Below, piece by piece: positions 8,056 to 17,263 of a stretch of 64,000 bases of DNA; the stretch's first letter is position 1; the number at the start of each line of letters is the position of its first letter. The notes below the pieces were generated by a model that ran no database searches, had not been told where the DNA came from, and saw only the letters and a program-made list of their open reading frames with translations. Both the position numbers and the translations under genes were made by a program. The stretch spans positions 1-64,000 of the forward strand of contig JBIOVX010000237.1 in assembly GCA_044868005.1 (NCBI GenBank). The letters are read 5' to 3'. Source of the stretch: DATARR01 sp044868005. Lineage in GTDB: Bacteria; Acidobacteriota; Thermoanaerobaculia; Multivoradales; UBA5704.

Positions 8056-10651
8056 CCGCCGCCGGACCGGCCTGTCGCTGGAGACCCGGATCTTCCTGGT
8101 CACCTCGCTGCTCATCGCGCTCCTGGTGGGCAGCGCGGTCGCGGTCACCTACGTGCTGCTGCGGCGCATCGCCCGCGAGGCCGCAGCCGACTCCCTGCGG
8201 AGCAGCGCCGCGGTGCAGTCCACCTACGAGAAGGAGCGGTACGACCGGTTGAAGCTGATCTCCGGCCTCTACGTGTCCGATCCGGCCCTCGTCGCGTACC
8301 TGGCGGAGGCCGTCGGCACGCGGGATGCGCCGTCGCTGCTCTCCGAGCTCTCCGACGCCCAGAAGAGGTTGGGCTTCGACTTCGCCATCCTGCTGGATCC
8401 CCAGGGCCGCGTGGCGGCGCGCACCGATCACCCCAATGCGGTCGGCGAGGACCTCTCGCGGCGTCCTCTCGTCGCCAAGGCGCTGGCGGATTTCGAAGCG
8501 AGCGGCGTCTGGCGCGAGGGCAAGCGCCTGTACTATGCGGTCGCCGTGCCGGTCCAGCAGCAGTTCACCGTCTACGGCTTCCTCATGACCGGCTTCGCTA
8601 TCACCGACGTCTCCGCGCTGGAGGTGAACCGGGTGAGCGGCGCCGACGTCGCTTTCGTCGGCGCCGGCGAGCAAGGGCCGGAGATCATGGCGACGACGCT
8701 GCCGGCGCAGACGGCCCGCAGCCTGATGGCGGCGCTCTCGGCGAACAGCCGCGGCATGGGCGACGCCATGCGCGCCGGCAGGGCGATGTCCCAAACGGAG
8801 CTCGAGCTCGGGGGGCAGCCCTGGCTCGCTCAGGAATCTCCGCTGCTCGACGCGCAGAGCAAGCCGATGGGCGCGACGGTGACGCTGGCTTCGCTCGAGC
8901 GCGAGCTCGCCGCCTACCGGCAGATCCAGAACGTGCTGCTCGGCGCCGGCCTCGCCGCCGTGCTCATCGCGCCGTTCCTCGCCTATGCCTTCGCCCGCCG
9001 CGCCATGCGTCCGGTGCGCCGGTTGGTCACCGCCGCCGAGGCGGCGCGGCAGGGGAATTACGACCAGCAGATCGACTCCGACCGCACGGACGAGGTGGGC
9101 CGCCTCGCCCATTCCTTCCACGACCTGCTGGCCGACCTGCGCGAGAAGCGCGACATGGAGGAGTACGTCACCGAGCTGTCGCGCAACCTGCCGGAGCCCG
9201 TGCAGGCGCGCGCCGTGCTGGGGAACGCGCAGAGCCGCGAGGTGCTGCTGCTCGGCATCGAGCTGCGCCGATACGCCCGCGCCGGCGCCAACGGCGACGC
9301 CGGCGAGACGCTGGCGCGGCTGGCGTCCGATCTCGACCGCGTGACCTCGGCCGTGGCGCGCGGCCGGGGCCTGGTGGAGGGGGTTACGGGCCACCGCGTG
9401 CTGGCCCGGTTCGAGGGGGAGGGGAGGGGTTACCGCGCGCTGACGGTTGCCGCCGGAGTGCTGCAGGCGGAGGGCGGCGAGGCCGGCGGCGGCGACGAGC
9501 CGGTGGCGGCGATGGCGGCCGGCAAGGCGATCACCGGTCCGGTCACCTGGGGAGAGCGCGCCGAGCGGGCCGTCGTGGGCCTGCCCGTGCAGCAGCTCGA
9601 GAGCCTGCTGCGCGAGGCCACGCCGGGCGAGCTGCTGCTCTCGCGCGAGGTGCACGACGAGCTGAAGGACGCCTTCGAGCAGGCCGGCTACCGGCTGGCC
9701 CCGCGGCGCGGCATCGTCACGCCGCAGCCGCTCTTCGTCGTCAGCTCGGCCATGGCGTCTCGCCTCACCAGCGAGCGCGGCGTCGGCGCCACGGTGGCGC
9801 CCGCGGAGCGCACGACGCTCTCCGGCATCGCGCCTGGCGCCCTGCTCGGCCAGCGCTTCGAGGTCCTCTCCGTCCTCGGCGCCGGCGGCATGGGGATCGT
9901 CTACAAGGCGCGGGACCGCGAGCTCGACGACCTGGTCGCCTTGAAGATGCTGAAGCGCGAGCTGTGGGGCGACACCAGCCAGCTCGACCGGCTGAAGAGC
10001 GAGCTCAAGCTGGCGCGCAAGATCACGCATCCCAACGTGCTGCGCACCTACGACTTCGGCGACATCGACGGCGTCCCCTACATCTCCATGGAGTACGTGC
10101 GGGGAGTGACCCTGCGCTACATGCTCGACCAGACGCGCCGGCTCCCTTACTCGGCCGGCCTGCGCCTGGCGAAGCAGCTCTGCGCCGGCTTGGGCGCCGC
10201 TCACTCGGTGGGCGTGCTCCACCGCGACATCAAGCCGGAGAACCTCATCCTCGAGCCCACCGGCAACGCCAAGCTGATGGACTTCGGCATCGCGCGGCCC
10301 ATCGACCGGCTCGCCCCGGGGCAGACCCAGGCCGGCTTCGTGGTGGGCACGCCGCAGTACCTGCCGCCGGAGATCCTGCAGGGGAAGGACGCCGATCCCC
10401 GCTCCGACCTCTACTCCTGCGGCATCGTGCTCTACGAGATCTTCACCGGCGTGCTGCCGTTCGAGGGACCCACGGCCATGGACGTCATGGTGAAGCACCT
10501 GCGGGAGGAGCCGCCGCCGCCGAGCGCGCGCTGGCCCGAGATCCCGCCGGCGCTGGAGAAGGCCATCCTGCGCTGTCTGGAGAAAGATCCCGAGCGGCGC
10601 TACCGCTCGGTGGCGGAGCTGTCGCACGAGCTGGAAGAATTGAGCGCCTGA
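8033..10651 (+). CDS. Cache-HAMP receptor Ser/Thr kinase with degenerate cyclase domain
   Basis: An 872-residue transmembrane receptor kinase starting at GTG. In order: TM1 (about 20-45), extracytoplasmic Cache-like sensor (45-300), TM2 (about 302-325), HAMP (325-380), a class III cyclase-homology region (about 395-545), a linker, and a Hanks-type kinase (about 610-872). Kinase hallmarks are GAGGMGIVYKARD, VALKMLK, HRDIKPENL, DFGIA and GTPQYLPPE. In the cyclase-like part the usual FADL and IGDAVMA metal-binding Asp positions read GIEL and TGHRVLA, so it is probably not catalytic. It likely reads a periplasmic signal linked to the upstream cupredoxin and porin genes. Confidence 0.88.
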   Translation: MTATTTADRRRTGLSLETRIFLVTSLLIALLVGSAVAVTYVLLRRIAREAAADSLRSSAAVQSTYEKERYDRLKLISGLYVSDPALVAYLAEAVGTRDAPSLLSELSDAQKRLGFDFAILLDPQGRVAARTDHPNAVGEDLSRRPLVAKALADFEASGVWREGKRLYYAVAVPVQQQFTVYGFLMTGFAITDVSALEVNRVSGADVAFVGAGEQGPEIMATTLPAQTARSLMAALSANSRGMGDAMRAGRAMSQTELELGGQPWLAQESPLLDAQSKPMGATVTLASLERELAAYRQIQNVLLGAGLAAVLIAPFLAYAFARRAMRPVRRLVTAAEAARQGNYDQQIDSDRTDEVGRLAHSFHDLLADLREKRDMEEYVTELSRNLPEPVQARAVLGNAQSREVLLLGIELRRYARAGANGDAGETLARLASDLDRVTSAVARGRGLVEGVTGHRVLARFEGEGRGYRALTVAAGVLQAEGGEAGGGDEPVAAMAAGKAITGPVTWGERAERAVVGLPVQQLESLLREATPGELLLSREVHDELKDAFEQAGYRLAPRRGIVTPQPLFVVSSAMASRLTSERGVGATVAPAERTTLSGIAPGALLGQRFEVLSVLGAGGMGIVYKARDRELDDLVALKMLKRELWGDTSQLDRLKSELKLARKITHPNVLRTYDFGDIDGVPYISMEYVRGVTLRYMLDQTRRLPYSAGLRLAKQLCAGLGAAHSVGVLHRDIKPENLILEPTGNAKLMDFGIARPIDRLAPGQTQAGFVVGTPQYLPPEILQGKDADPRSDLYSCGIVLYEIFTGVLPFEGPTAMDVMVKHLREEPPPPSARWPEIPPALEKAILRCLEKDPERRYRSVAELSHELEELSA

Positions 10652-10676
10652 CCGGACCTGACCCATAGGAGGCAGG

Positions 10677-11846
10677 ATGATCGCTTCCCAGGCTGAAGCC
10701 CCGGAGCCGTTCGAGCCCGACCGCAGGCTCGCCGAATACGAGATGCTGCTCGAGATCGGCGTCAAGCTCGCCGGCACTCTCGATCTCCAACGGGTGCTGC
10801 AACTGGCTCTCGAGCACGCCGAGCAGGTCTGCCGGGCCGAGACCAGCTCGATCTGGGAGCTCGACGAAGAGCGGCGGGAGCTCTTCTTCCGCGTCGTGCG
10901 CGGACACGCGGCGGGAGCCATCCGCGGTCTGCGGGTGCCGGTGGGCGAGGGGATCGTCGGCAGCGTCGCCGAGTCCGGCGAGGCCGCGGCGGTCAACGAC
11001 GTGACCGCCGATCCGCGCTGGCACGGCGATCCCAAGGGAGCTTTCCAGACGCGGGCGATCCTCGCCGTGCCCCTGCTCGCCCGCGGCGCCGTCATCGGCG
11101 TCGTGCAGCTCCTGAACCCGGTGGACCGCGACCACTTCACGGCGGGCGACGTCTGGCGCATGCGCCAGTTCGCCGCCATCCTCGCGCCGACGCTGCAGAA
11201 CGCCCGCCTCTACGCGGCGCAGCGCCGGCAGTTCTTCAACATGGTGACGGCGCTGGCGGAGACGCTGGAGAAGCGCGATCCCTATACCGGCGGCCACGTC
11301 CGCCGCGTCGTCGGCTACTCGTTGCTGCTCGGCGCCGAGATGGGGCTCGGCCGCGAGGACCTGCGCGAGCTGCGCCTCGCCGCCACGCTGCACGACATCG
11401 GCAAGATCACGACGCCGGACCGCATCCTCGGCAAGCCCTCGCCCCTCGATCCCGACGAGGCGGAGATCATGCGCCGGCACGCGGCGGACGGCGCTTCCAT
11501 CGCCAGCCACCTCGCCAACCCGTGGGTGCTGCACGGCGTGCGCAGCCATCACGAAAGGGTGGACGGCAAGGGATATCCGGACGGTCTGAAGGACGCCGAC
11601 ATCCCGCTCGCGCCGCGCATCATCGCCGTGGCGGACACCTACGACGCCATCACCACCAGCCGTCCCTACCGCGCCGGCCTGCCGCCGCAGCGCGCCGCCG
11701 CCGAGATCTTCGCCGGCGCCGGCAGCCAATTCTGCCCGCAGGTCGTGGCGGCCTTCCGCAAGCTGTTCGAGGACGGCCGGTTCCGGCTGGAGACTGCCGA
11801 TGATCTGCTGTTGTCGGGCGAGGTGCAGGTGTTGGGGACGGCGTGA
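10677..11846 (+). CDS. GAF domain / HD-GYP phosphodiesterase
   Basis: A 389-residue cytosolic protein. A GAF sensor (about residues 35-180) is followed by an HD-GYP domain (about 180-360) with the HD pair in ATLHDIGKITTPDRIL and the signature HHERVDGKGYPDG. HD-GYP enzymes hydrolyse c-di-GMP, and the metal-binding His and Asp residues are all present. AGGAGG lies just before the ATG. It starts 25 bases after the receptor kinase stop, so the two are probably one operon, linking kinase signalling to second-messenger turnover. Confidence 0.92.
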   Translation: MIASQAEAPEPFEPDRRLAEYEMLLEIGVKLAGTLDLQRVLQLALEHAEQVCRAETSSIWELDEERRELFFRVVRGHAAGAIRGLRVPVGEGIVGSVAESGEAAAVNDVTADPRWHGDPKGAFQTRAILAVPLLARGAVIGVVQLLNPVDRDHFTAGDVWRMRQFAAILAPTLQNARLYAAQRRQFFNMVTALAETLEKRDPYTGGHVRRVVGYSLLLGAEMGLGREDLRELRLAATLHDIGKITTPDRILGKPSPLDPDEAEIMRRHAADGASIASHLANPWVLHGVRSHHERVDGKGYPDGLKDADIPLAPRIIAVADTYDAITTSRPYRAGLPPQRAAAEIFAGAGSQFCPQVVAAFRKLFEDGRFRLETADDLLLSGEVQVLGTA

Positions 11847-11876
11847 GGACTGTACTCATTGGCGCGCTACCGAAGG

Positions 11877-12530
11877 TTAGCTATTGTCTCTTGATCGATC
11901 AAAAATATCCTCAGCGCTATTACTTGCCTTCAACGTCTTTTGCATACTCCTGCGGACGATGAAGGCTATGACAATTGGGATAACATAACTCCAGGCTAGA
12001 ACGAAGTATGCAATCTCCAATTGGCCAGAAGCCCAGAGGAAAGTAGATAAGAGAGCGGTACCAGAGATCTGAAAGCCGTAAAAGAAAACACGGATCGTTC
12101 GAGTTAGCTTGATAGCCAAGTGCTCGCGATACCGAGCTTTCGGATCCTTCTGACGGAGATTGCTAGCAGTGAAATCTAGCAACGCAAGACTCACATCTTG
12201 GCCACCATCTGTATTGCCGTTTATGAAATCTGCGATTTCGATTCTTCTTGTGCGAAACCGTTGTGCCGCGCGGGCATACCAGGCGTCAAGATAAAGGAAG
12301 ACAAGAGGTATCAGGCTGCTGGCGGATATGAGCCGTACATCACTCTCAGCCACTTCACTGACTCCGAGGCCAACCCCGAGCGTAAGTGTCCACAGAGCCA
12401 CGGAAAATTGCCTGAGGTGATATTGAACTCCTTCAAGGTGCACGATTCTTTGCTCAAGTAGCGGTAGCTCAAGCTTGATGATCTCTAGCTGTCTATCTGT
12501 GAGTTCTGAGAGATGGTCGCCCTTAGTCAT
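11877..12530 (-). CDS. Unrecognised four-TM membrane protein in the AT-rich island
   Basis: A 217-residue protein. An N-terminal amphipathic helix (TDRQLEIIKLELPLLEQRIVH) is followed by two close TM segments (about 42-60 and 68-88), a charged cytosolic loop of about 60 residues (FRTRRIEIADFINGN) and two more TM segments (about 145-165 and 170-192) with a basic tail. The two-hairpin plan recalls small membrane effectors such as SLATT-type proteins, but I cannot place it in a family. Bases 11881-11940 contain 23 G/C of 60, far below the surrounding genes. It lies downstream of, and on the same strand as, the pseudo-PfkB/AAA+ gene, 203 bases away. Confidence 0.72.
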   Translation of the reverse strand: MTKGDHLSELTDRQLEIIKLELPLLEQRIVHLEGVQYHLRQFSVALWTLTLGVGLGVSEVAESDVRLISASSLIPLVFLYLDAWYARAAQRFRTRRIEIADFINGNTDGGQDVSLALLDFTASNLRQKDPKARYREHLAIKLTRTIRVFFYGFQISGTALLSTFLWASGQLEIAYFVLAWSYVIPIVIAFIVRRSMQKTLKASNSAEDIFDRSRDNS

Positions 12531-12733
12531 GGATGAGTTTTACTCCCAAGATCGGCTATTCCGAAGTGGGCCTCCGCAGGCGTTACGAAGTCCTCGACCC
12601 GGTTGCTGAGAGACGCTGCCAAGCCCGAATCACTCACTCCTGGAAACCTTCGAGAAGAGTTCCGTTTGTGCAGATGAATCACAGCTGCTCCTCTGGTCCA
12701 GCCAACTGCCGTGAGGATAATCCTCGCCCGCCA

Positions 12734-15373
12734 TTATCGGGCGCCTTCCGGCTGGCGCTCAATATCGACCAGGATAGTGTCTAGATCGACGTGATCCGTC
12801 GGGCTTTGCCTAAAACGTAGCTCCCAGGTGGCATCATGCTCGCGTTCGTGCTTTAGGACATCGCGCAACTCCTCGGGAAGGTTTTCGGCGCGTACCTCTC
12901 CATAGCGGATGTTTCGAAACGCTCCCGCGAGCTGTCGAATTTTACGATTCGAAGTGTCATCCTTCAGGCAGAAGAAAGCCTTCAGGACCTGCGCTGAGAC
13001 CTTCTTGACGTCAGGATGCTGAAGCTGCAATTGCAAGGCGCCCTGGTAGACCATTGAGCGCCGCTGAGCATCACCGCCGCCCTCATTAAGGTGTACCGCG
13101 TCAAGACTCAGGCGGGATTTGAAGTCCGGTTCCTTGGAATCGAGTAGTTTCTGCATTTCCTCGGGAGTGCCGGTAGACCGCAATTCGGTCGTCCCGGCGA
13201 ATAGCCAGATGCAAGGGTCAAGCTTGAAGAGGTGACCTCCCCGCAGATACGAGCCGTCCTCCAGCACCGTCAGAAAAAGGTCGTAGACCGGCAAGCCTTC
13301 GACATGGGAGTTAATCTCGTCAAAAAAGACGACATGAGTTCGGTTGCGCTCTTGAGCCTGCGCGCTGGCAAGAGCGTCGAACCAGGAATTAATATTTTGC
13401 CGGCTAACGAGTTGGGTAATGTTGAAAAAAAGATGAGGCATGCCAAGAGCTGCCGCGAGCTTCGACACCAGGAAGGACTTGCCCGACCCAGGGAGGGCGA
13501 TCAGCATGGCGCTGAAGGAATTCGCGCTGGGCTGGTGAAGGTAATCCTTTAGCGCCGAGAGCAGACGTGCTATCTCGCGGCGCCGCGAGTCGATAACCTC
13601 GATGTACCCGTCTAACTCGTCCATGGCCCGCCACAGCTCAAGGCTATAGCGCCGCGAGCTTGCATCTCTGGCTATGATGCCAGTCGCCTGTCGCGACGTC
13701 TCCCAAAAGTCGCGCTCCTGGGTCCAGCTCAGCGGAAGTACCTGAATGCTGGGACGGGTTCGCGATGGGAGCACGGTCGCAGTGGCCGTCCTTCGGTAGC
13801 TCCCGAAGGAAGTGTCATAGGGGAACTCCCTGTTCTCAAGGCTTCCCGGCTCTTCACCGAAGGTCTTAAGCGTTTGAATGTTGCCCTGCACGACGTCATA
13901 GGCTGCCTTTAGGGCGATCTCGAGCATCTCGGTTCTCCCCGGAGCATCGCCAACGGCAGCGCCCTTGATCGCATCGCTAACCCCAGCATCCGAAAGGATG
14001 ATCTGGGAGACAAGCGCGGAGAAGAACATGCTGGCCCGCCCTGAGAGTTCCTCGCTCACTTCGTCCAAGATGGTCTTGGGCTGGTAGTAGCCAGTCCGTT
14101 CCTCTCCATTACCTTCGACGGCGAGGAGGCTTAAACCCTTGGGCATGGCGACGACTAGTCGGGGTTGTCTCTCAAGCCCGGGATACCGATCTGAATGTGC
14201 GTCCCCGAGGAAGTCTTCGAGTCGGTCCAAGCTTTCCGCGGTGGGCTGCTCCTCACCGACGAACCACTTGTATATAGGGTGGTCGCTATCTTGGGCGCCT
14301 GGAGCAATCCCCTCGCGCTCCATTTGGGCGATGGCCATGGGCGGGAGGAAGAGCAGGCGCAGCATCCCGTACATCTCTTTTTTTGCCAGTGTATCTAGAT
14401 AGGTCGGATGGAACTGCTTGCTTGAGATGAACCACTGAGTCTCCCTGTTTATGAGGCCCACTGTATGCAACGCTTCGAGCAGAGTAAGTGTGGTTGTGCC
14501 CTTGCCGAGATCCTTGACCACGACATAGCGGAAGGGTTTTTGGCTCCCAGTGGAGTCATTCGTCGCAGGAGGGGCATGGAGTAGGTCCTCGGCGACCGTC
14601 GTGAGCGACTCTCGGATGCTCGGGAAGTGCTCTAAGCCGCCTTCGTAATCGAGGCGTAGCTTCAAGGCCTCGACATCGCGTAGGAGATGCTGCTGCCAAG
14701 TAGCGAAGGCGAGCCGTTCCGGATCGAACGGGATCTCAGGGATCTGACGCAATAGCTCTTCGAGCCTCGTTAATTCGTAGTCGCGCCCTCCCTGGACTGG
14801 TTGGTAACGAAGCTCGAAGTCCACCCGGCGGTCGAGGACCAGCCCGCCCGGCGTCTCAGCCTGCAGGTTGTAGAGTCGATAGACGCGTGTGGTACCAACC
14901 TCCTTCCAGGGGCTGCTGGCCGCTGCCTCGGAATAGGCAGGGGCCAGGTTCTTCAGATACAAGCCATCGAGCTGTTGATAGTGAATGTGTTGAGGCTTTA
15001 CACGTCTAAGAGTGAAAGGGTTGATTCCGTCTAAGTAGCGCGGATGGAACATTTTGTAGAGTTTGGGCTCGTCATCCTCGGACCAAATACCGATCCCAAG
15101 AATCGAGAATGGAGGTGCGTTGACTCGCTCCTGAGGTGGGATCCAGATCTCTCCTCCGGACTCAGTGGGCTCCCGGAAACGATTCATCCAATAGAGAAAG
15201 CGCGCCACCCGTCCGGCGCCGCAGAAGGTCATGACGCGAGAATTGACGTTACCCAAGGCTCGCAGGTGTGCCTTGCCCTCCATCGTGCTGAAGCTTGATC
15301 TATGCTTGGCTAGCACCCAGTTCTCGTCCACGACCCAGTCGCCGAGCACGAGGATCTCAATCGGTTTGGACAT
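12734..15373 (-). CDS. Degenerate PfkB-like domain fused to AAA+ ATPase
   Basis: An 879-residue protein from the ATG at 15373, chosen because AAGGAG lies about 7 nt upstream. The N-terminal half reads like a PfkB/RfaE-type sugar-kinase fold: EILVLGDWVVDENW (first strand), FCGAGRVARFLYW (cf. GGAANVA), VVVKDLGKGTTTLTLLEAL (cf. DYGKG), and EELSGRASMFFSAL where GAGD with the catalytic Asp is expected. The Asp is missing, so kinase activity is unlikely. The C-terminal half is AAA+, with Walker A ALPGSGKSFL, Walker B VVFFDEIN and sensor-1-like WLFAGTTE. Base composition is AT-richer than flanking genes, a sign of transfer. A ligand-gated ATPase of a conflict system is my inference. Confidence 0.8.
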   Translation of the reverse strand: MSKPIEILVLGDWVVDENWVLAKHRSSFSTMEGKAHLRALGNVNSRVMTFCGAGRVARFLYWMNRFREPTESGGEIWIPPQERVNAPPFSILGIGIWSEDDEPKLYKMFHPRYLDGINPFTLRRVKPQHIHYQQLDGLYLKNLAPAYSEAAASSPWKEVGTTRVYRLYNLQAETPGGLVLDRRVDFELRYQPVQGGRDYELTRLEELLRQIPEIPFDPERLAFATWQQHLLRDVEALKLRLDYEGGLEHFPSIRESLTTVAEDLLHAPPATNDSTGSQKPFRYVVVKDLGKGTTTLTLLEALHTVGLINRETQWFISSKQFHPTYLDTLAKKEMYGMLRLLFLPPMAIAQMEREGIAPGAQDSDHPIYKWFVGEEQPTAESLDRLEDFLGDAHSDRYPGLERQPRLVVAMPKGLSLLAVEGNGEERTGYYQPKTILDEVSEELSGRASMFFSALVSQIILSDAGVSDAIKGAAVGDAPGRTEMLEIALKAAYDVVQGNIQTLKTFGEEPGSLENREFPYDTSFGSYRRTATATVLPSRTRPSIQVLPLSWTQERDFWETSRQATGIIARDASSRRYSLELWRAMDELDGYIEVIDSRRREIARLLSALKDYLHQPSANSFSAMLIALPGSGKSFLVSKLAAALGMPHLFFNITQLVSRQNINSWFDALASAQAQERNRTHVVFFDEINSHVEGLPVYDLFLTVLEDGSYLRGGHLFKLDPCIWLFAGTTELRSTGTPEEMQKLLDSKEPDFKSRLSLDAVHLNEGGGDAQRRSMVYQGALQLQLQHPDVKKVSAQVLKAFFCLKDDTSNRKIRQLAGAFRNIRYGEVRAENLPEELRDVLKHEREHDATWELRFRQSPTDHVDLDTILVDIERQPEGAR

Positions 15374-15658
15374 GATGGACTCCTTGGGAAAGGCGGATGT
15401 CGTGGCGGAGACTGCCACCATACGACTTAGAGTAGCCTCGGGTCACTTGTGCCACCCCTACCTTTCGACAATCTTTGAAATATCGACGATATTATAGCGG
15501 AGATTGGAAGCCGCAGTCTGGGGCACAAACAGGGGAACCTGAGGTCCTCTCCCGTACTCGCGGCTCTGCCGAAACACCCGGCGAGTCCATGACTTGCTCC
15601 TGTACAGGATTGCCTACTGGCCTGCGCTGGTATCATCTCCCGAAGGACATGCCACCTC

Positions 15659-17263
15659 ATGCTGCGGTTGCGCTTCGTCGTCAATGGTGAGGATCGCGTC
15701 GTTTCGCTGACGGGCAGCGGCCGGGTCCGGCTCGGCCGCGGCAGCGACAACGACGTGGTGCTCCCCGACTCCTCCGTCTCCCGCTATCACGCCGAGATCC
15801 TCCGCGAGCCCGACGGCTGGTCGGTCCACGACCTCAAGAGCACCAACGGCGTCCAGGTCAACGGCGTGCCGGTGGAGAAAGCGCCGCTGCGCCCCGGCGA
15901 CCTGCTGGGCGTCGGCTCGTTCCAGGTCCGCGTCGATGCGGACGAGCCGGTCTCCGTGCGGCCGCCGAAGCCGGCGGCGCCGGAGAAGGAGGAGGGCTTC
16001 GGCAACGCCACGATCATCCGGCCGCTCTCCGCCTTCGCGGCGGACTACGGCCTCGCCGGCGAGGCGGCGCGGCCCTCTCCGGAGGCCGGGGACGAGGAGT
16101 ACGTCCGCCGCATGTTCGGCTTCCTCACCCGCCTGGCGCGCATGCTCACCCTCGCCGAGTCGGTGGACGACGTGCTGTCGCGCGTGCTCGACATGGCCTT
16201 CGAGGCCTTCCCGGTGGACCGCGGCTTCATCCTGCTCTCGGACGACTCGGGCGAGCTGGTCTGCGAGCTGGCGCGCGTCAAGAGCCGCGTGCAGTTCCGC
16301 CCCGCCGGCGAGGTGCCGGTCTCCCGCACCATGCTGCAGGCGGTGATGCGCGAGCGCGTGGCGCTCGTCACCTTCGACGCCCAGGCGGACCAGCGCCTCT
16401 CCGGCGGCGAGTCCATCCGCATGCACAAGATCCGCTCGGCGATGTGCGCTCCGCTGTGGTCGGGCGAGCGCATCATGGGCGTCATCCAGGTGGATTCACC
16501 GTTCCAGGTGGGAGCGTTCGGCGAGCGCGATCTCGACGTGCTCACGACGCTCGCCAACTATGTCGCGGTGGCCGTCGAGCGCATCCGCTACGCGCGCACG
16601 GCCGAGCGCGAAAGACTGGCGCGCACGCGGCTCGAGCGCTACCACTCGCCGGGCGTCATCGAAGAGGTGATGCGCCGCGGCGACGAAGGCGTGCAGAGCC
16701 TGCAGAGCGCCGAGGCCACGGTGCTCTTCGCCGACCTCGTGGGCTTCACCGCCTTCGCCGAGAACGCGCCGCCCGAGAGCGTTGCCGAATCGCTCGACGC
16801 CTTCCTGGACCTCTCGGTGGAAGCCATCTTCCGCGCCGGCGGCACCCTCGACAAGTTCATCGGCGACTGCGTCATGGCCTTCTTCGGCGCTCCCGTGGCG
16901 CAGCCGGACCACGCGCTGCGGGCCGTGCGCGCCGCGATCGAGATCCAGCAGGGGCTCGCCGCCTGGAACGCCCGCCGGACCGCCGAGGGCCTGCCCGGCT
17001 TCAAGGTCCGCATCGGCGTCAACAGCGGTCCGGTGGTGGTGGGGGACATCGGCAGCTCCCGCCGGGTGGACTACACCGTGCTCGGCAACACCGTCAACGT
17101 GGCGGCGCGCCTGGAAGCCCTCGTCGCCCAGCCGGACGACGTCGTGCTCGGTCCCGAGACCCACCGCCTGCTCAACGGCACGATTCAAACCGAGGCGCTC
17201 GGCGAGCTGCAACTGAAGGGACTGCAGCAGAGGATCCGGGCGTATAGGGTGGCGCGGACGTGA
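15659..17263 (+). CDS. FHA-GAF-class III adenylate/guanylate cyclase
   Basis: A 534-residue cytosolic cyclase. The N-terminal FHA domain has GRGSDNDVVLPDSSVSRYHA and STNGVQVNG, the phosphothreonine-binding loops. A GAF domain (about 160-330) follows, then a class III catalytic domain (about 345-520) with metal-binding FADLVGFT and IGDCVMAFFG, and with DYTVLGNTVNVAARLE, where the usual transition-state Asn and Arg are visible. Unlike the degenerate cyclase in the receptor kinase 5 kb away, this one looks active. An FHA reader next to a Ser/Thr kinase suggests phosphorylation control. It converges on the next gene with no gap. Confidence 0.93.
   Translation: MLRLRFVVNGEDRVVSLTGSGRVRLGRGSDNDVVLPDSSVSRYHAEILREPDGWSVHDLKSTNGVQVNGVPVEKAPLRPGDLLGVGSFQVRVDADEPVSVRPPKPAAPEKEEGFGNATIIRPLSAFAADYGLAGEAARPSPEAGDEEYVRRMFGFLTRLARMLTLAESVDDVLSRVLDMAFEAFPVDRGFILLSDDSGELVCELARVKSRVQFRPAGEVPVSRTMLQAVMRERVALVTFDAQADQRLSGGESIRMHKIRSAMCAPLWSGERIMGVIQVDSPFQVGAFGERDLDVLTTLANYVAVAVERIRYARTAERERLARTRLERYHSPGVIEEVMRRGDEGVQSLQSAEATVLFADLVGFTAFAENAPPESVAESLDAFLDLSVEAIFRAGGTLDKFIGDCVMAFFGAPVAQPDHALRAVRAAIEIQQGLAAWNARRTAEGLPGFKVRIGVNSGPVVVGDIGSSRRVDYTVLGNTVNVAARLEALVAQPDDVVLGPETHRLLNGTIQTEALGELQLKGLQQRIRAYRVART

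Noticed and set aside
7997..11179. Open frame of 1060 codons on the minus strand
   Set aside because: It lies opposite the kinase and HD-GYP genes, is rich in Arg, Ala, His and Gln, and shows no domain pattern. It is a shadow caused by high GC.
12533..12784. 83-codon plus-strand frame between the two island genes
   Set aside because: It runs over the end of the AAA+ gene, has no ribosome binding site and no protein-like pattern.
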